64,000 nucleotides of DNA from Thiococcus pfennigii (GCF_016583835.1 NZ_NRRW01000003.1:62001-126000); one strand, 5' to 3'. Shown: positions 53,075 through 60,916, counted from the stretch's first letter. The notes: generated by a model from the letters alone, not told the origin. Numbers and translations are program-made.

Positions 53075-53961
53075 GCCTCGATCGCAGCGCCCGTCCCTTG
53101 ATCTTCGGCGAGGTCCTCTACGACGTCTTCCCCGACGGCGAGGCCCTCGGCGGCGCCCCCTTCAACGTCGCCTGGCACCTCCAGGCCTTCGGCCGCGCAC
53201 CGCTGTTCATCAGCCGCGTCGGCGACGACGCCCGCGGCCAGGCCATCGCCGCGGCGATGGCCGATTGGGGCCTGGACACGCGCGGCCTCCAGCGGGACCG
53301 CGAGGCGCCGACCGGCATCGTCCAGGTCCGCCTGCGCGACGGCGAGCCGACCTACGAGATCGTCCCCGACCAGGCCTACGACCGGATCGAGCCCACCGCG
53401 CTGCCGGAGGCCGGCACCGGGGCGCTCCTCTACCACGGCAGCCTGGCGCTACGCAGCCCGACGTCGCGCGCGGCCCTCGAGGCCCTCTGCCGGGCGCACC
53501 ACCCGGCGGTCTTCGTCGACGTCAACCTGCGCGCACCTTGGTGGGAACCGGCGGCCGTGCGCGACCGGCTGGCCGCCGCCACCTGGGTCAAGATCAACGC
53601 CGCCGAACTCGCCGAGCTGGCCCCGACCGGCAGCGACCGGCCGGACCAGGCCGCCGCCCTACAACAGGCCTTCGACCTCGCGACCCTCTTCGTCACCGAG
53701 GGCGCCGCCGGGGCCTTCGCCCGCGAGTCCACGGGTACCCTGACACGGGTCGCGCCGCGCAGCCAGGTCACGGTCGTCGATGCGGTCGGCGCCGGCGACG
53801 CCTTCGCCAGCGTCCTGATCCTCGGCCTGCTCGCCGACTGGCCGCTCGCACCGACCCTCGAACGCGCCCAGGCCTTCGCCTCGGCCATCGTCGGGCGGCG
53901 CGGCGCGACCATCCGCGACCGCGACTTCTACACCCCCTTTCTCGAGGCCTGGGGCCTCTAG
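53071..53961 (+). CDS. PfkB-family carbohydrate kinase (fructokinase-like)
   Basis: A 296-residue ribokinase-fold kinase. The N-terminal GEVLYDVFPDGEALGGAPFNVAWHL motif and the C-terminal DAVGAGDAFASVLI, with the catalytic Asp in GAGD, are clear. The sequence resembles fructokinases. Its translational overlap with a sucrose-phosphatase-like gene suggests that the pair handles sucrose or fructose, possibly for osmoprotection. Other PfkB substrates (e.g. ribose, ketodeoxygluconate) cannot be excluded. Confidence 0.87.
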   Translation: MSLDRSARPLIFGEVLYDVFPDGEALGGAPFNVAWHLQAFGRAPLFISRVGDDARGQAIAAAMADWGLDTRGLQRDREAPTGIVQVRLRDGEPTYEIVPDQAYDRIEPTALPEAGTGALLYHGSLALRSPTSRAALEALCRAHHPAVFVDVNLRAPWWEPAAVRDRLAAATWVKINAAELAELAPTGSDRPDQAAALQQAFDLATLFVTEGAAGAFARESTGTLTRVAPRSQVTVVDAVGAGDAFASVLILGLLADWPLAPTLERAQAFASAIVGRRGATIRDRDFYTPFLEAWGL

Positions 53962-54006
53962 GGTACAGTTCAGCCGCCACATGAACAGCACCGCCGACGG
54001 ACACAC

Positions 54007-54093
54007 ACTACGAAATGCGCGAAGTACGCGACAGTAACCAGGGTCTCACCTGCATCCCGATAAGTTTCGCGCCCTTCGCGTGTTTCTTAGTTC
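54007..54093. repeat. Interspersed inverted repeat, copy 2 (before bchO)
   Basis: Arms 54007-54031 (ACTACGAAATGCGCGAAGTA...) and 54065-54093 (TTTCGCGCCCTTCGCG...TTAGTT) repeat those at 2445-2616, with a shorter 33-base centre. The element lies in the 332-base gap between the PfkB gene and bchO. The remainder of that gap shows no gene; open frames extending bchO upstream into the repeat are not believed. Confidence 0.75.
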
Positions 54094-54293
54094 GTAACCT
54101 AGGTACCGGTCGTTGTTGCATCGTTGGTAGGTTGCCATCTCCCCGTCTCGTCGACTCAAGGACCATTCCGCCGTTGCCCACCGCCGCCCCTTACCAACGT
54201 ACCGACCCTCGCCGCTCGCGATCGACCTCCCCTGGGTCGCCCCGACCACGCTGGCCCCTGGTGATCGCGCTGCTCGCCGGCCTCGCCTGGCTG

Positions 54294-55232
54294 ATGCCGG
54301 CGAGCGCGACCGCAGGCGAGACGCAGGGCCCGGGGCTCTCCCGGCCGGCCTGGGCCGTCGAGGGGCGCGACTGGCCGAACCGGGCGACCAGCCATTTCAT
54401 CGAGGCCGGCGGGATCCGCTGGCACTATCAGCGCCTCGGCAGCGGACCGGTCCTGCTGCTCGCGCACGGCACGGGCGCGGCGACCCACTCGTGGCAGGCG
54501 ATGATCCCGACCCTCGCCGAGCACTTCACGGTCATCGCCCCAGACCTCCCGGGCCACGGCTTCACCGCGGCGCCGGCCGAGGACGCCTTCTCGCTCGAGG
54601 GGATGGCCGGGCTCTTGGAGGACTTCCTCGCCGCCCTCGGGGTCTCGCCGGACCTGGTCGTCGGCCACTCGGCGGGGGCGGCGATCCTGGCGCGGATGAC
54701 GATCGACGGGCAGATCGCCCCGCGCGCCCTGATCAGCCTCAACGGGGCACTGCTCGGGCGGGGGGGCGTCGCCTTCCACCTCTTCGCGCCCATCATCCGG
54801 ATCATCGTCACGACCGACTGGGCGGCGAAGGTCTTCGCCTGGCGCGCATCGGACCCCAAGGTCCTCACCGAGACCCTCGCGAGCACCGGCTCGAGCCTCA
54901 CGCCAGGGCAGCTCGACTGGTACGGTCGACTCTTCGGCACCCCGGGCCACACGAGCGCGGCCCTGACGATGATGGCGAAGTGGCACCTGGAGACCCTCGA
55001 ACGCGACCTGCCACGCCTCGATGTCCCGGTGGTCCTCGTCGTCGGCAGCGAGGACGGCTTCGTCGCACCGCAGGAGGCCCAGACCGTCGCGGCGCTGCTG
55101 CCGCAGGGGCGGGTCGTCGAACTGCCCGGGCTCGGCCACCTGGCCCATGAGGAGCGGCCCGACCTGGTCGACGCCCTGATCCTGGCCGAGGCACGCACCC
55201 GGGGCCTGATCCCGCCGGAGGCGGCGCCCTGA
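54294..55232 (+). CDS. bchO: BchO-type alpha/beta hydrolase (Mg-chelatase-associated)
   Basis: A 312-residue alpha/beta hydrolase matching BchO, a protein linked to magnesium chelatase in bacteriochlorophyll synthesis with no proven reaction. Typical features: EGRDWPNRATSHFIEAGGIRWH near the N-terminus, LLAHGTGAATHSW, PDLPGHGFT, nucleophile Ser126 in VVGHSAGAAIL, LNGALL, and LPGLGHLAHEERP. The start is uncertain. ATG 54294 gives near-family length; GTG 54261 would add a hydrophobic leader. It is unlinked here to bchD or bchI, and is the only photosynthesis gene in the window. Confidence 0.88.
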   Translation: MPASATAGETQGPGLSRPAWAVEGRDWPNRATSHFIEAGGIRWHYQRLGSGPVLLLAHGTGAATHSWQAMIPTLAEHFTVIAPDLPGHGFTAAPAEDAFSLEGMAGLLEDFLAALGVSPDLVVGHSAGAAILARMTIDGQIAPRALISLNGALLGRGGVAFHLFAPIIRIIVTTDWAAKVFAWRASDPKVLTETLASTGSSLTPGQLDWYGRLFGTPGHTSAALTMMAKWHLETLERDLPRLDVPVVLVVGSEDGFVAPQEAQTVAALLPQGRVVELPGLGHLAHEERPDLVDALILAEARTRGLIPPEAAP

Positions 55233-55367
55233 GGGCGCAAACCCCCTTGTTTTTACTGGAAATCGATCCATATCGTCTTGATTCCAATCATTTGCAGACG
55301 CCGCGATCTGTGGGACCGTTGAGCCCAACCCCGGCAACGACCCGACCGCGAACGCGATAGAGACGGG

Positions 55368-56327
55368 ATGGCCTTATCCGACCTAGTCAACACCCTCGGC
55401 GTCGATCTCAAGCGCCGTTACGGCGAGCGGGTGCACAAGCTGGCGATCAACGCCGGCCTGACCTGCCCGAACCGTGACGGCAGCAAGGGTGTGGGCGGGT
55501 GCACCTTCTGCAACAACGCCTCGTTCAACCCGAGCGCGCGGCGCCCGCCGACGGTCGCCGAGCAACTCGCCGCCGGCCGGCAGGTGATCCGCAAGCGCAC
55601 CGGCGCACGCCGCTACATCGCCTACTTCCAGGCCTACACGAACACCTACGCCGACACCGTCCGCCTCAGCCAGCTCTATCATGCCGCGCTGGCCGACGCG
55701 GATGTCGTCGGGCTCGCGGTAGGCACGCGGCCGGATTGCGTCCCGGACCGGGTCCTCGACCTGCTCGCCTCCTATCGCGCGCAGGGCTACGAGGTCTGGC
55801 TCGAGCTCGGCCTGCAATCGGCCTTCGACGAGACGCTGCGCCGGGTCAACCGCGGCCACGGGCTCGCCGACTACCGGCGCACGGTGCGCGCCGCCCAGCG
55901 GCGCGGCCTGCGGCTGTGCACGCACCTGATCGTCGGCCTGCCGGGCGAGGGCCGGCGCGAGGCGCTGGTGACGCTCGAGCGCGTCCTGGACCTCGGCACC
56001 GACGCCCTGAAGGTCCATCCGCTGCACGTCGTGAAGGGGACGCGACTCGCCGCGGAATGGCGCCGCGGGGAGTACCAGCCGCTCGCGATGTCGGACTACA
56101 TCGGCATCGCCGCGGACCTGATCGAGCGCACGCCGCCGGCGCTCCTCTTCCACCGCCTGACCGGAACCGCGTCACCCGACATCCTCCTGGCGCCCGCCTG
56201 GTGCGCGAAGAAGTGGGCGGTGCTGAACGGCATCGAGCAGGAGCTGCGTCGCCGCGGCACGGCGCAGGGCACGCACGCGGCGACCGAGCAGACGCCCCCG
56301 GCGCGCGCCGCCGGTGGCATCGGGTGA
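55368..56327 (+). CDS. YhcC-like radical SAM protein
   Basis: A 319-residue radical SAM protein of the YhcC/TIGR01212 family. The cluster cysteines are Cys33, Cys45 and Cys48 (LTCPNRDG, GGCTFCNN), with the family-specific long CX11CX2C spacing rather than CX3CX2C. THLIVGLPGEGRREAL and LKVHPLHVVKGTRL are conserved. YtqA, a Bacillus relative, has been connected with wobble-uridine modification; transfer of that role here is inference. It is followed by ubiU after 185 bases. The 135-base gap upstream is AT-rich (near 55250-55300) and may hold the promoter. Confidence 0.9.
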   Translation: MALSDLVNTLGVDLKRRYGERVHKLAINAGLTCPNRDGSKGVGGCTFCNNASFNPSARRPPTVAEQLAAGRQVIRKRTGARRYIAYFQAYTNTYADTVRLSQLYHAALADADVVGLAVGTRPDCVPDRVLDLLASYRAQGYEVWLELGLQSAFDETLRRVNRGHGLADYRRTVRAAQRRGLRLCTHLIVGLPGEGRREALVTLERVLDLGTDALKVHPLHVVKGTRLAAEWRRGEYQPLAMSDYIGIAADLIERTPPALLFHRLTGTASPDILLAPAWCAKKWAVLNGIEQELRRRGTAQGTHAATEQTPPARAAGGIG

Positions 56328-56512
56328 GCAGCGCGTCGGCGCGCCGGTTATCCTAGAGGGTCGGCACGGCGCTCACCGATGGGATCGGCGGGCGTCTTTC
56401 CGTTCCGTCGCCGGTGGCGACGACATGGGCGGGAGGGCGAGCAGGACCGCGCCTCCCGGGGCCCGGACATCGGTCCGGATGGGCTCAATTTGATGAGATC
56501 GGTTTTTGTCTT

Positions 56513-57508
56513 ATGGAACTTGTCTGTCCAGCAGGTAACCTGCCATCGCTCAAGGTGGCGGTCGACCAGGGCGCCGATGCCGTCTACATCGGCTTTCGCG
56601 ACGACACCAACGCGCGCCACTTCGCCGGCCTGAACTTCGGCCCGGCCAAGATCGCCGAGGGCATCAAGTATGCCCACCAGCGCGGCGTCAAGGTCTTCGT
56701 GGCCCTCAACACCTATCCGCAGCCGAGCGGCTGGCCGCGCTGGCGCGCCGCCGTCGATCAGGCCGCCGACGCGGGCGTCGATGCCGTCATCGCCGCCGAC
56801 ATCGGGGTGCTGGACTACGCCAGCGAACACCACCCCAACCTGCGGCTGCACCTCTCGGTCCAGGGCTCGGCGACCAACTACGAGGCGCTGCGCTTCTACA
56901 AGGAGCGCTTCGGCATCCGCCGCGCCGTGCTGCCGCGCGTGCTGTCGATGAGCCAGGTGCGCCACGTCATCGAGAACAGCCCGGTCGAGATCGAGGTGTT
57001 CGCGTTCGGCAGCCTGTGCGTGATGGTCGAAGGGCGCTGCATCCTGTCCTCCTACGCGACCGGGCGCTCGCCGAACAACTTCGGCGCCTGCTCGCCGGCC
57101 AGCCACGTCGAGTGGCGCGAGACCCCCAACGGCCTCGAGACGCGCCTCGGCGGGGTCCTGATCGAGCGCTATCCGCAAGGGCGCAACGCCGGGTATCCGA
57201 CCCTCTGCAAGGGCAGCTACCGGGTCGACGGGCACACCTACCACGCGATCGAGGAACCGATCAGCCTCAACACGCTGGAACTGCTGCCGCAGTTGGTCGA
57301 AAGCGGGGTCAAGGCGGTCAAGATCGAGGGCCGCCAGCGCAGCCCGGTCTATGTCGAGCAGGTCACGCGGGTCTGGCGCGCCGCGATCGATGCCTGCCGG
57401 CGCGACCCGGCCGGCTACCGCGCGAAGGAGGAATGGCTCACCGAGCTCGGCAAGGTGTCGGAAGGGACCCAGACCACGCTGGGCGCCTATCATCGACCGT
57501 GGCAGTGA
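56513..57508 (+). CDS. ubiU: O2-independent ubiquinone biosynthesis protein UbiU (U32 family)
   Basis: A 331-residue peptidase-U32-like protein. With UbiV it carries out hydroxylation of the ubiquinone ring without oxygen. The four cluster cysteines fall at 169, 176, 193 and 232, the same positions as in E. coli UbiU. ATG 56513 (MELVCPAGNLPSLKVAVDQG) is the family start; the open frame extends upstream without support. ubiV follows after 14 bases. ubiT (SCP2 partner) is not adjacent. Confidence 0.96.
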   Translation: MELVCPAGNLPSLKVAVDQGADAVYIGFRDDTNARHFAGLNFGPAKIAEGIKYAHQRGVKVFVALNTYPQPSGWPRWRAAVDQAADAGVDAVIAADIGVLDYASEHHPNLRLHLSVQGSATNYEALRFYKERFGIRRAVLPRVLSMSQVRHVIENSPVEIEVFAFGSLCVMVEGRCILSSYATGRSPNNFGACSPASHVEWRETPNGLETRLGGVLIERYPQGRNAGYPTLCKGSYRVDGHTYHAIEEPISLNTLELLPQLVESGVKAVKIEGRQRSPVYVEQVTRVWRAAIDACRRDPAGYRAKEEWLTELGKVSEGTQTTLGAYHRPWQ

Positions 57509-57522
57509 CGGGGATACAACGC

Positions 57523-58443
57523 ATGACGAAGCAACCGAAGCTCTCCCTGGGACCCATCGCCTACTACTGGCCGAAGGAGACCGTGGAGGCCTTCTACGAG
57601 CGCATCGCCGAGTCGCCGGTCGACATCGTCTATCTGGGCGAGACGATCTGCTCGAAGCGCAATCAGATGCAGTACGAAGACTGGCTGGCCGTGGCCGAGC
57701 GCCTGAGCGCCGCCGGCAAGGAGGTGGTCCTCTCGACGCTGGCCCTGCTGGAGGCCGAGTCCGAGCTCCAGCGCCTGCGCCGCATCTGCAGCAACGGCCG
57801 CTATCTGGTCGAGGCCAACGACATGGGCGCCGTCCAGCTGATGGCCGGCAAGCCCTTCGTCTCCGGGCACAGCGTCAACATCTACAACGAGCGCACGCTC
57901 GGTCTGCTCGCCCGCCAGGGCCTGACGCGCTGGGTCTTCCCGGTCGAGCTCTCGCACGAGTCGCTCGCCGACATGCAGCTGCGCCGCCCGGCGGGCGTGG
58001 AGACCGAGGTCTTCGCCTACGGCCGCCTGCCGCTCGCCTACTCGGCGCGCTGCTTCACGGCCCGCGCCCGCAACCTGCCCAAGGACGACTGCCGCTACTG
58101 CTGTATCGACTACCCGGACGGCCTCACCCTCTCGGCCCAGGACGACACCCGGTTCCTGGCCCTGAACGGCATCCAGACCCAGTCGGCCAAGACCTTCAAC
58201 CTGGTCGGCGAGGTCGCGCGACTGCGCTCGCTCGGCGTCGACGTGATCCGCATCAGTCCCCAGTCGAACCAGACCGAGCGGGTCGTCGAGGTCTTCCACC
58301 AGTGTCTGACCGACCAACTGGCCCCCGCCGAGGGCCAAGCGATCCTCGAGAAGCTGATGCCGGTCGGCCCCTGCGACGGCTACTGGCATGGCATGGCGGG
58401 CCTGGAACGCCGCGCCCAGGCCGCCGCCGAGACGCTGATCTGA
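57523..58443 (+). CDS. ubiV: O2-independent ubiquinone biosynthesis protein UbiV (U32 family)
   Basis: A 306-residue partner of UbiU. Candidate [4Fe-4S] ligands are Cys43 (GETICSKR), Cys177 (SARCFTAR), Cys190 and Cys194 (DDCRYCC), keeping the 13- and 4-residue spacings of the E. coli protein. WVFPVELSHESLA is also typical. It forms a two-gene unit with ubiU and lets ubiquinone be made during anaerobic phototrophic growth. Confidence 0.95.
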   Translation: MTKQPKLSLGPIAYYWPKETVEAFYERIAESPVDIVYLGETICSKRNQMQYEDWLAVAERLSAAGKEVVLSTLALLEAESELQRLRRICSNGRYLVEANDMGAVQLMAGKPFVSGHSVNIYNERTLGLLARQGLTRWVFPVELSHESLADMQLRRPAGVETEVFAYGRLPLAYSARCFTARARNLPKDDCRYCCIDYPDGLTLSAQDDTRFLALNGIQTQSAKTFNLVGEVARLRSLGVDVIRISPQSNQTERVVEVFHQCLTDQLAPAEGQAILEKLMPVGPCDGYWHGMAGLERRAQAAAETLI

Positions 58444-58549
58444 GGATCCATATCGGTGCCGCGAGGACCGATGCATGCCGGCTGTCGGGTTACGCCCCGA
58501 AGGGCTAACCCGACCTACGGCCCCGGCGAAGACCGGCACGCCCCGTCGG
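58444..58549. repeat. GTCGGGTTA/TAACCCGAC palindrome after ubiV
   Basis: A perfect 9-bp stem (58484-58492, 58506-58514) 40 bases after the ubiV stop, which may act as a terminator. Another copy of the same palindrome sits inside direct-repeat copy A (58647-58655, 58670-58678). Related words occur at 7818-7843 and about 59924-59954. Confidence 0.65.
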
Positions 58550-58774
58550 TCGGGTTAGGCGCGCCGGCACCGCGGTCGCTGACAACGAACGGTCTCGCGC
58601 GCGCCGTAACCCGACACCGACCTCCGCAAGCGCCGCGTCGCCCGCCGTCGGGTTACCCCCGCGAGGGGCTAACCCGACCGACGGCGTCGGAACCAGGTGT
58701 GGTCATGTCGCACTGGCCGGGCGGCTGGAATCGGCTTCAAACCCGCTCGCACGAGACTGCAGGGCGCATGACCC
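58550..58774. repeat. Long direct repeat, copy A (left of toxin-antitoxin pair)
   Basis: About 225 bases that align, with scattered differences, to 59829-60048 in the same orientation. Shared words include TTAGGCGCGCCGGCAC-like start, CTCCGCAAGCGCCGCGTCGC, GGTCATGTCGCACTG and the end GCATGACCC. It contains a GTCGGGTTA/TAACCCGAC hairpin. No gene is seen. From 58775 to the antitoxin start there is no further gene. Confidence 0.8.
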
Positions 58775-58931
58775 CTCCGGCGCGGCGCCCTACGCACAGG
58801 GGACGAGCCATGCTCCCAAATCTAGTCAGGTTGTCGCGCTGCTACGATGCGAGAACCCCGAGCATCCGCGCCGGTTTGGGCCGGGATCCTGGTCATGGAT
58901 CCTCCGTCCTGGCGCCTCCGTTCACCAGTAG

Positions 58932-58952
58932 TGCTAGACTGTCGTCCTAGCA
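58932..58952. promoter_or_regulatory. Small inverted repeat upstream of the antitoxin gene
   Basis: TGCTAG (58932-58937) and CTAGCA (58947-58952) form a 6-bp inverted repeat about 40 bases before the antitoxin ATG. Ribbon-helix-helix antitoxins commonly repress their own operon at such sites. This is a candidate operator on position only. Confidence 0.3.
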
Positions 58953-58991
58953 TGTATGGCTGACTCGTAGTCCCCACTCTGGAGCTTGGTG

Positions 58992-59240
58992 ATGGGTCAC
59001 CCGTTATCCATCCGCCTGGATGATGACACCCAAGCGACGTTGGAAGATGCCGCGAAGTCGAGGGGCATCGGCCTGGCGACCTATGTGCGCGAGTTGGCCG
59101 CGAGCGAGGCGAGGCGTCTTCGGCGAGAGCGCATTCGGGCGCAAAGCCGCGCCGTCGGGGCCTTTGTTGCTTCGTCGCCCGAAGGGCAGTCCTTTTACGC
59201 CGATTGGGGGACTCCTGCCGCCGACGGTGAGCCCCGGTGA
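58992..59240 (+). CDS. Ribbon-helix-helix antitoxin
   Basis: An 82-residue protein. The N-terminal part (MGHPLSIRLDDDTQATLEDAAKSRG, then LATYVRELA) has the beta-helix-helix pattern of CopG/MetJ-type regulators. The C-terminal half is charged (ARRLRRERIRAQSR) and would bind the toxin. GGAG at 58982-58985 sits correctly for ATG 58992. The stop overlaps the toxin start (GTGA), the usual coupling in type II modules. Confidence 0.85.
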   Translation: MGHPLSIRLDDDTQATLEDAAKSRGIGLATYVRELAASEARRLRRERIRAQSRAVGAFVASSPEGQSFYADWGTPAADGEPR

Positions 59241-59599
59241 AGCCTTCGGAAAAGGCGACGGCGGGTCAGATCGTCCTGGTGGATTGGCGCGACGCACTGC
59301 CGAGGGAGCCGAATAAGCGGCGCCCGGCGGTTGTGATCGAGGACAGCGGGCTGTTCGATGAGACCTATCCGAACATCATCCTCGTGCCCCTGGCGGAGGA
59401 CCCGCACCTGGTGATTTTCGACCTGGCGGTCCAGATCCTGCCCACGCCGGAGAATGGCTGCACCAAGGCCTGCTTCGCCTTGGCCCATCATGTCACGACC
59501 ACTTCAAAGCAGCGGATTACCTCGACGCCCTCCCGCATCACTGACGCGCAACTGGTCGAGATCAGGCGACTGATCGGGATCGCAATCGGACTGGAGTGA
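59237..59599 (+). CDS. PemK/MazF-family toxin
   Basis: A 120-residue protein with the MazF/PemK opening GQIVLVDWRDALPREPNKRRPAVVIEDS and a plausible SH3-like barrel; the conserved Arg-Pro before the third strand (KRRPAVVI) is present. Members are sequence-specific mRNA interferases. The start is GTG 59237, inside the antitoxin stop. The C-terminal ITDAQLVEIRRLIGIAIGL is a family-like final helix. The pair is flanked by 220-bp direct repeats. Confidence 0.88.
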   Translation: MKPSEKATAGQIVLVDWRDALPREPNKRRPAVVIEDSGLFDETYPNIILVPLAEDPHLVIFDLAVQILPTPENGCTKACFALAHHVTTTSKQRITSTPSRITDAQLVEIRRLIGIAIGLE

Positions 59600-59828
59600 G
59601 GTCCGGGGTTGGGTGCCTGTCGGGGGCAGGCATAACGGCCTTCCGCCCGAAGCGCACAGATAAAAAACACTTAAATACAATGGCTTCCGCGTGTCGAACG
59701 GGTGCAGCCCGCCTTCCGCGCATCGAACCTAATTGAATCGTCGTTGAGCGGTGCGGCGCGTCGACCTGCCGCCGGCGGCCGATGGCACGGCCCGTAGCGG
59801 CCTCGGCGGGCGCCGCATCGCCGGCCGT

Positions 59829-60048
59829 TGGGCTAGGCGCGCCGGCACGACCTTCGATGAGAACGAAGCAGTTGTGCGCGCCGTAACCCGACGCCGACTC
59901 CGCAAGCGCCGCGTCGCCCGCCGTCGGGTTGCGCCCGCGAGGGGCTGACCCGACCACGGCGTCGGCACCAGGTCCGGTCATGTCGCACTGCCGGGCGGCT
60001 GGGATCGGCTTCAGGCCCGCTCGCACCAGACTGCAGGACGCATGACCC
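59829..60048. repeat. Long direct repeat, copy B (right of toxin-antitoxin pair)
   Basis: About 220 bases aligned with 58550-58774 in the same orientation, somewhat more diverged in the first 60 bases. It includes a diverged GTCGGGTT...ACCCGAC palindrome around 59924-59954. The stretch 59600-59828, between the toxin stop and this copy, holds no recognisable gene. Confidence 0.8.
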
Positions 60049-60139
60049 ATCCCGCGCGGCCGCCCGACTTGATGAGCGCCGCGGCGGGGCCCATCTCCAT
60101 CGGCGAGCAAGGTACCGACCCAGCCACAGGAGACTCGCG

Positions 60140-60445
60140 ATGGAATTCCACACCGTCGCCCACGAAGGCGACATCCCCCCGGGCACGATGAAGGGCGTCA
60201 CGATCGGCCGCACGCAGATCCTCGTGACCAACATCGATGGCCACTACCACGCGATCGGCAACATCTGCACCCACTTCGGCGGCGAGCTCGACAAGGGCAC
60301 GCTCGACGGCCAGGTCGTGACCTGTCGCCGCCACCAGGCCCAGTTCGACGTCACCACCGGCAAGTGCCTGGCCCGCCCGGCCAAGAAGGACGAGCCGGTC
60401 TACGAGGTTCGGGTCGAGGACGGCGCCATCCTGATCGGGCTCTGA
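60140..60445 (+). CDS. Rieske-type [2Fe-2S] ferredoxin
   Basis: A 101-residue soluble Rieske protein. Ligands are Cys43 and His45 (ICTHFGG), and Cys62 and His65 (TCRRHQAQFD). No signal peptide or membrane anchor is present, so it is a cytoplasmic electron carrier, like ferredoxin components of oxygenases or nitrite-reductase small-subunit-like proteins; its partner is not nearby. CAGGAGA (60127-60133) precedes ATG 60140. The stop codon lies inside the 7-bp duplicated flank of the adjacent MITE-like element, which therefore begins one base past the gene. Confidence 0.92.
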   Translation: MEFHTVAHEGDIPPGTMKGVTIGRTQILVTNIDGHYHAIGNICTHFGGELDKGTLDGQVVTCRRHQAQFDVTTGKCLARPAKKDEPVYEVRVEDGAILIGL

Positions 60446-60446
60446 G

Positions 60447-60800
60447 CCTGAGGTATCCCCACAAAATCGGCCTCGACGGCGAGTCGGTACGCACTGGGAG
60501 CGCCGGCTTTCAGCCGGCCCCGCGCGCGGGGGGCTCGATGCCCCCGGCGCGCGACCTTCGGCGCCGGAGCCAGGAGATCACCGATGAGCGCCGCTGGATG
60601 GCCGCTCTGCACATGCCCTTCTAGCGGCCCAGACGCCGCCGACGCGGCATCGAGCCGTGACGGCGACGAGCCGGCTGGAAAGCCGGCGCTCCCAGTGAGC
60701 CGCGCGACGGCGAGATGGCCCAGATCGCGAGCGCCGGCTTCCGTCGGTCAGTCAACCTAGGCCACGGCGGTTTAGGCCTTCTATCCGGGGATACCTCAGG
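60447..60800 (+). mobile_element. MITE-like element, copy 3 (354 bp)
   Basis: Perfect 14-bp terminal inverted repeats CCTGAGGTATCCCC (60447-60460) and GGGGATACCTCAGG (60787-60800), with perfect 7-bp direct repeats CTCTGAG on both sides (60440-60446, 60801-60807). Inside, CTGGGAGCGCCGGCTTTC (60494-60511) pairs perfectly with its reverse complement at 60678-60695, and each arm can also fold on itself (GCCGGCT/AGCCGGC). There is no transposase gene. The remaining 116 bases to the typA stop hold no gene. Confidence 0.92.
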
Positions 60801-60916
60801 CTCTGAGCACCGGCGCCGCGGCTCCCGGCCGGGGCGCGCGTTGCACGAGATCGGAAACCAGAGTTTCGACTGCCTTGCGGACTGCTGGCCGGGGTGACCA
60901 AGGAATCGGCGTCTCC

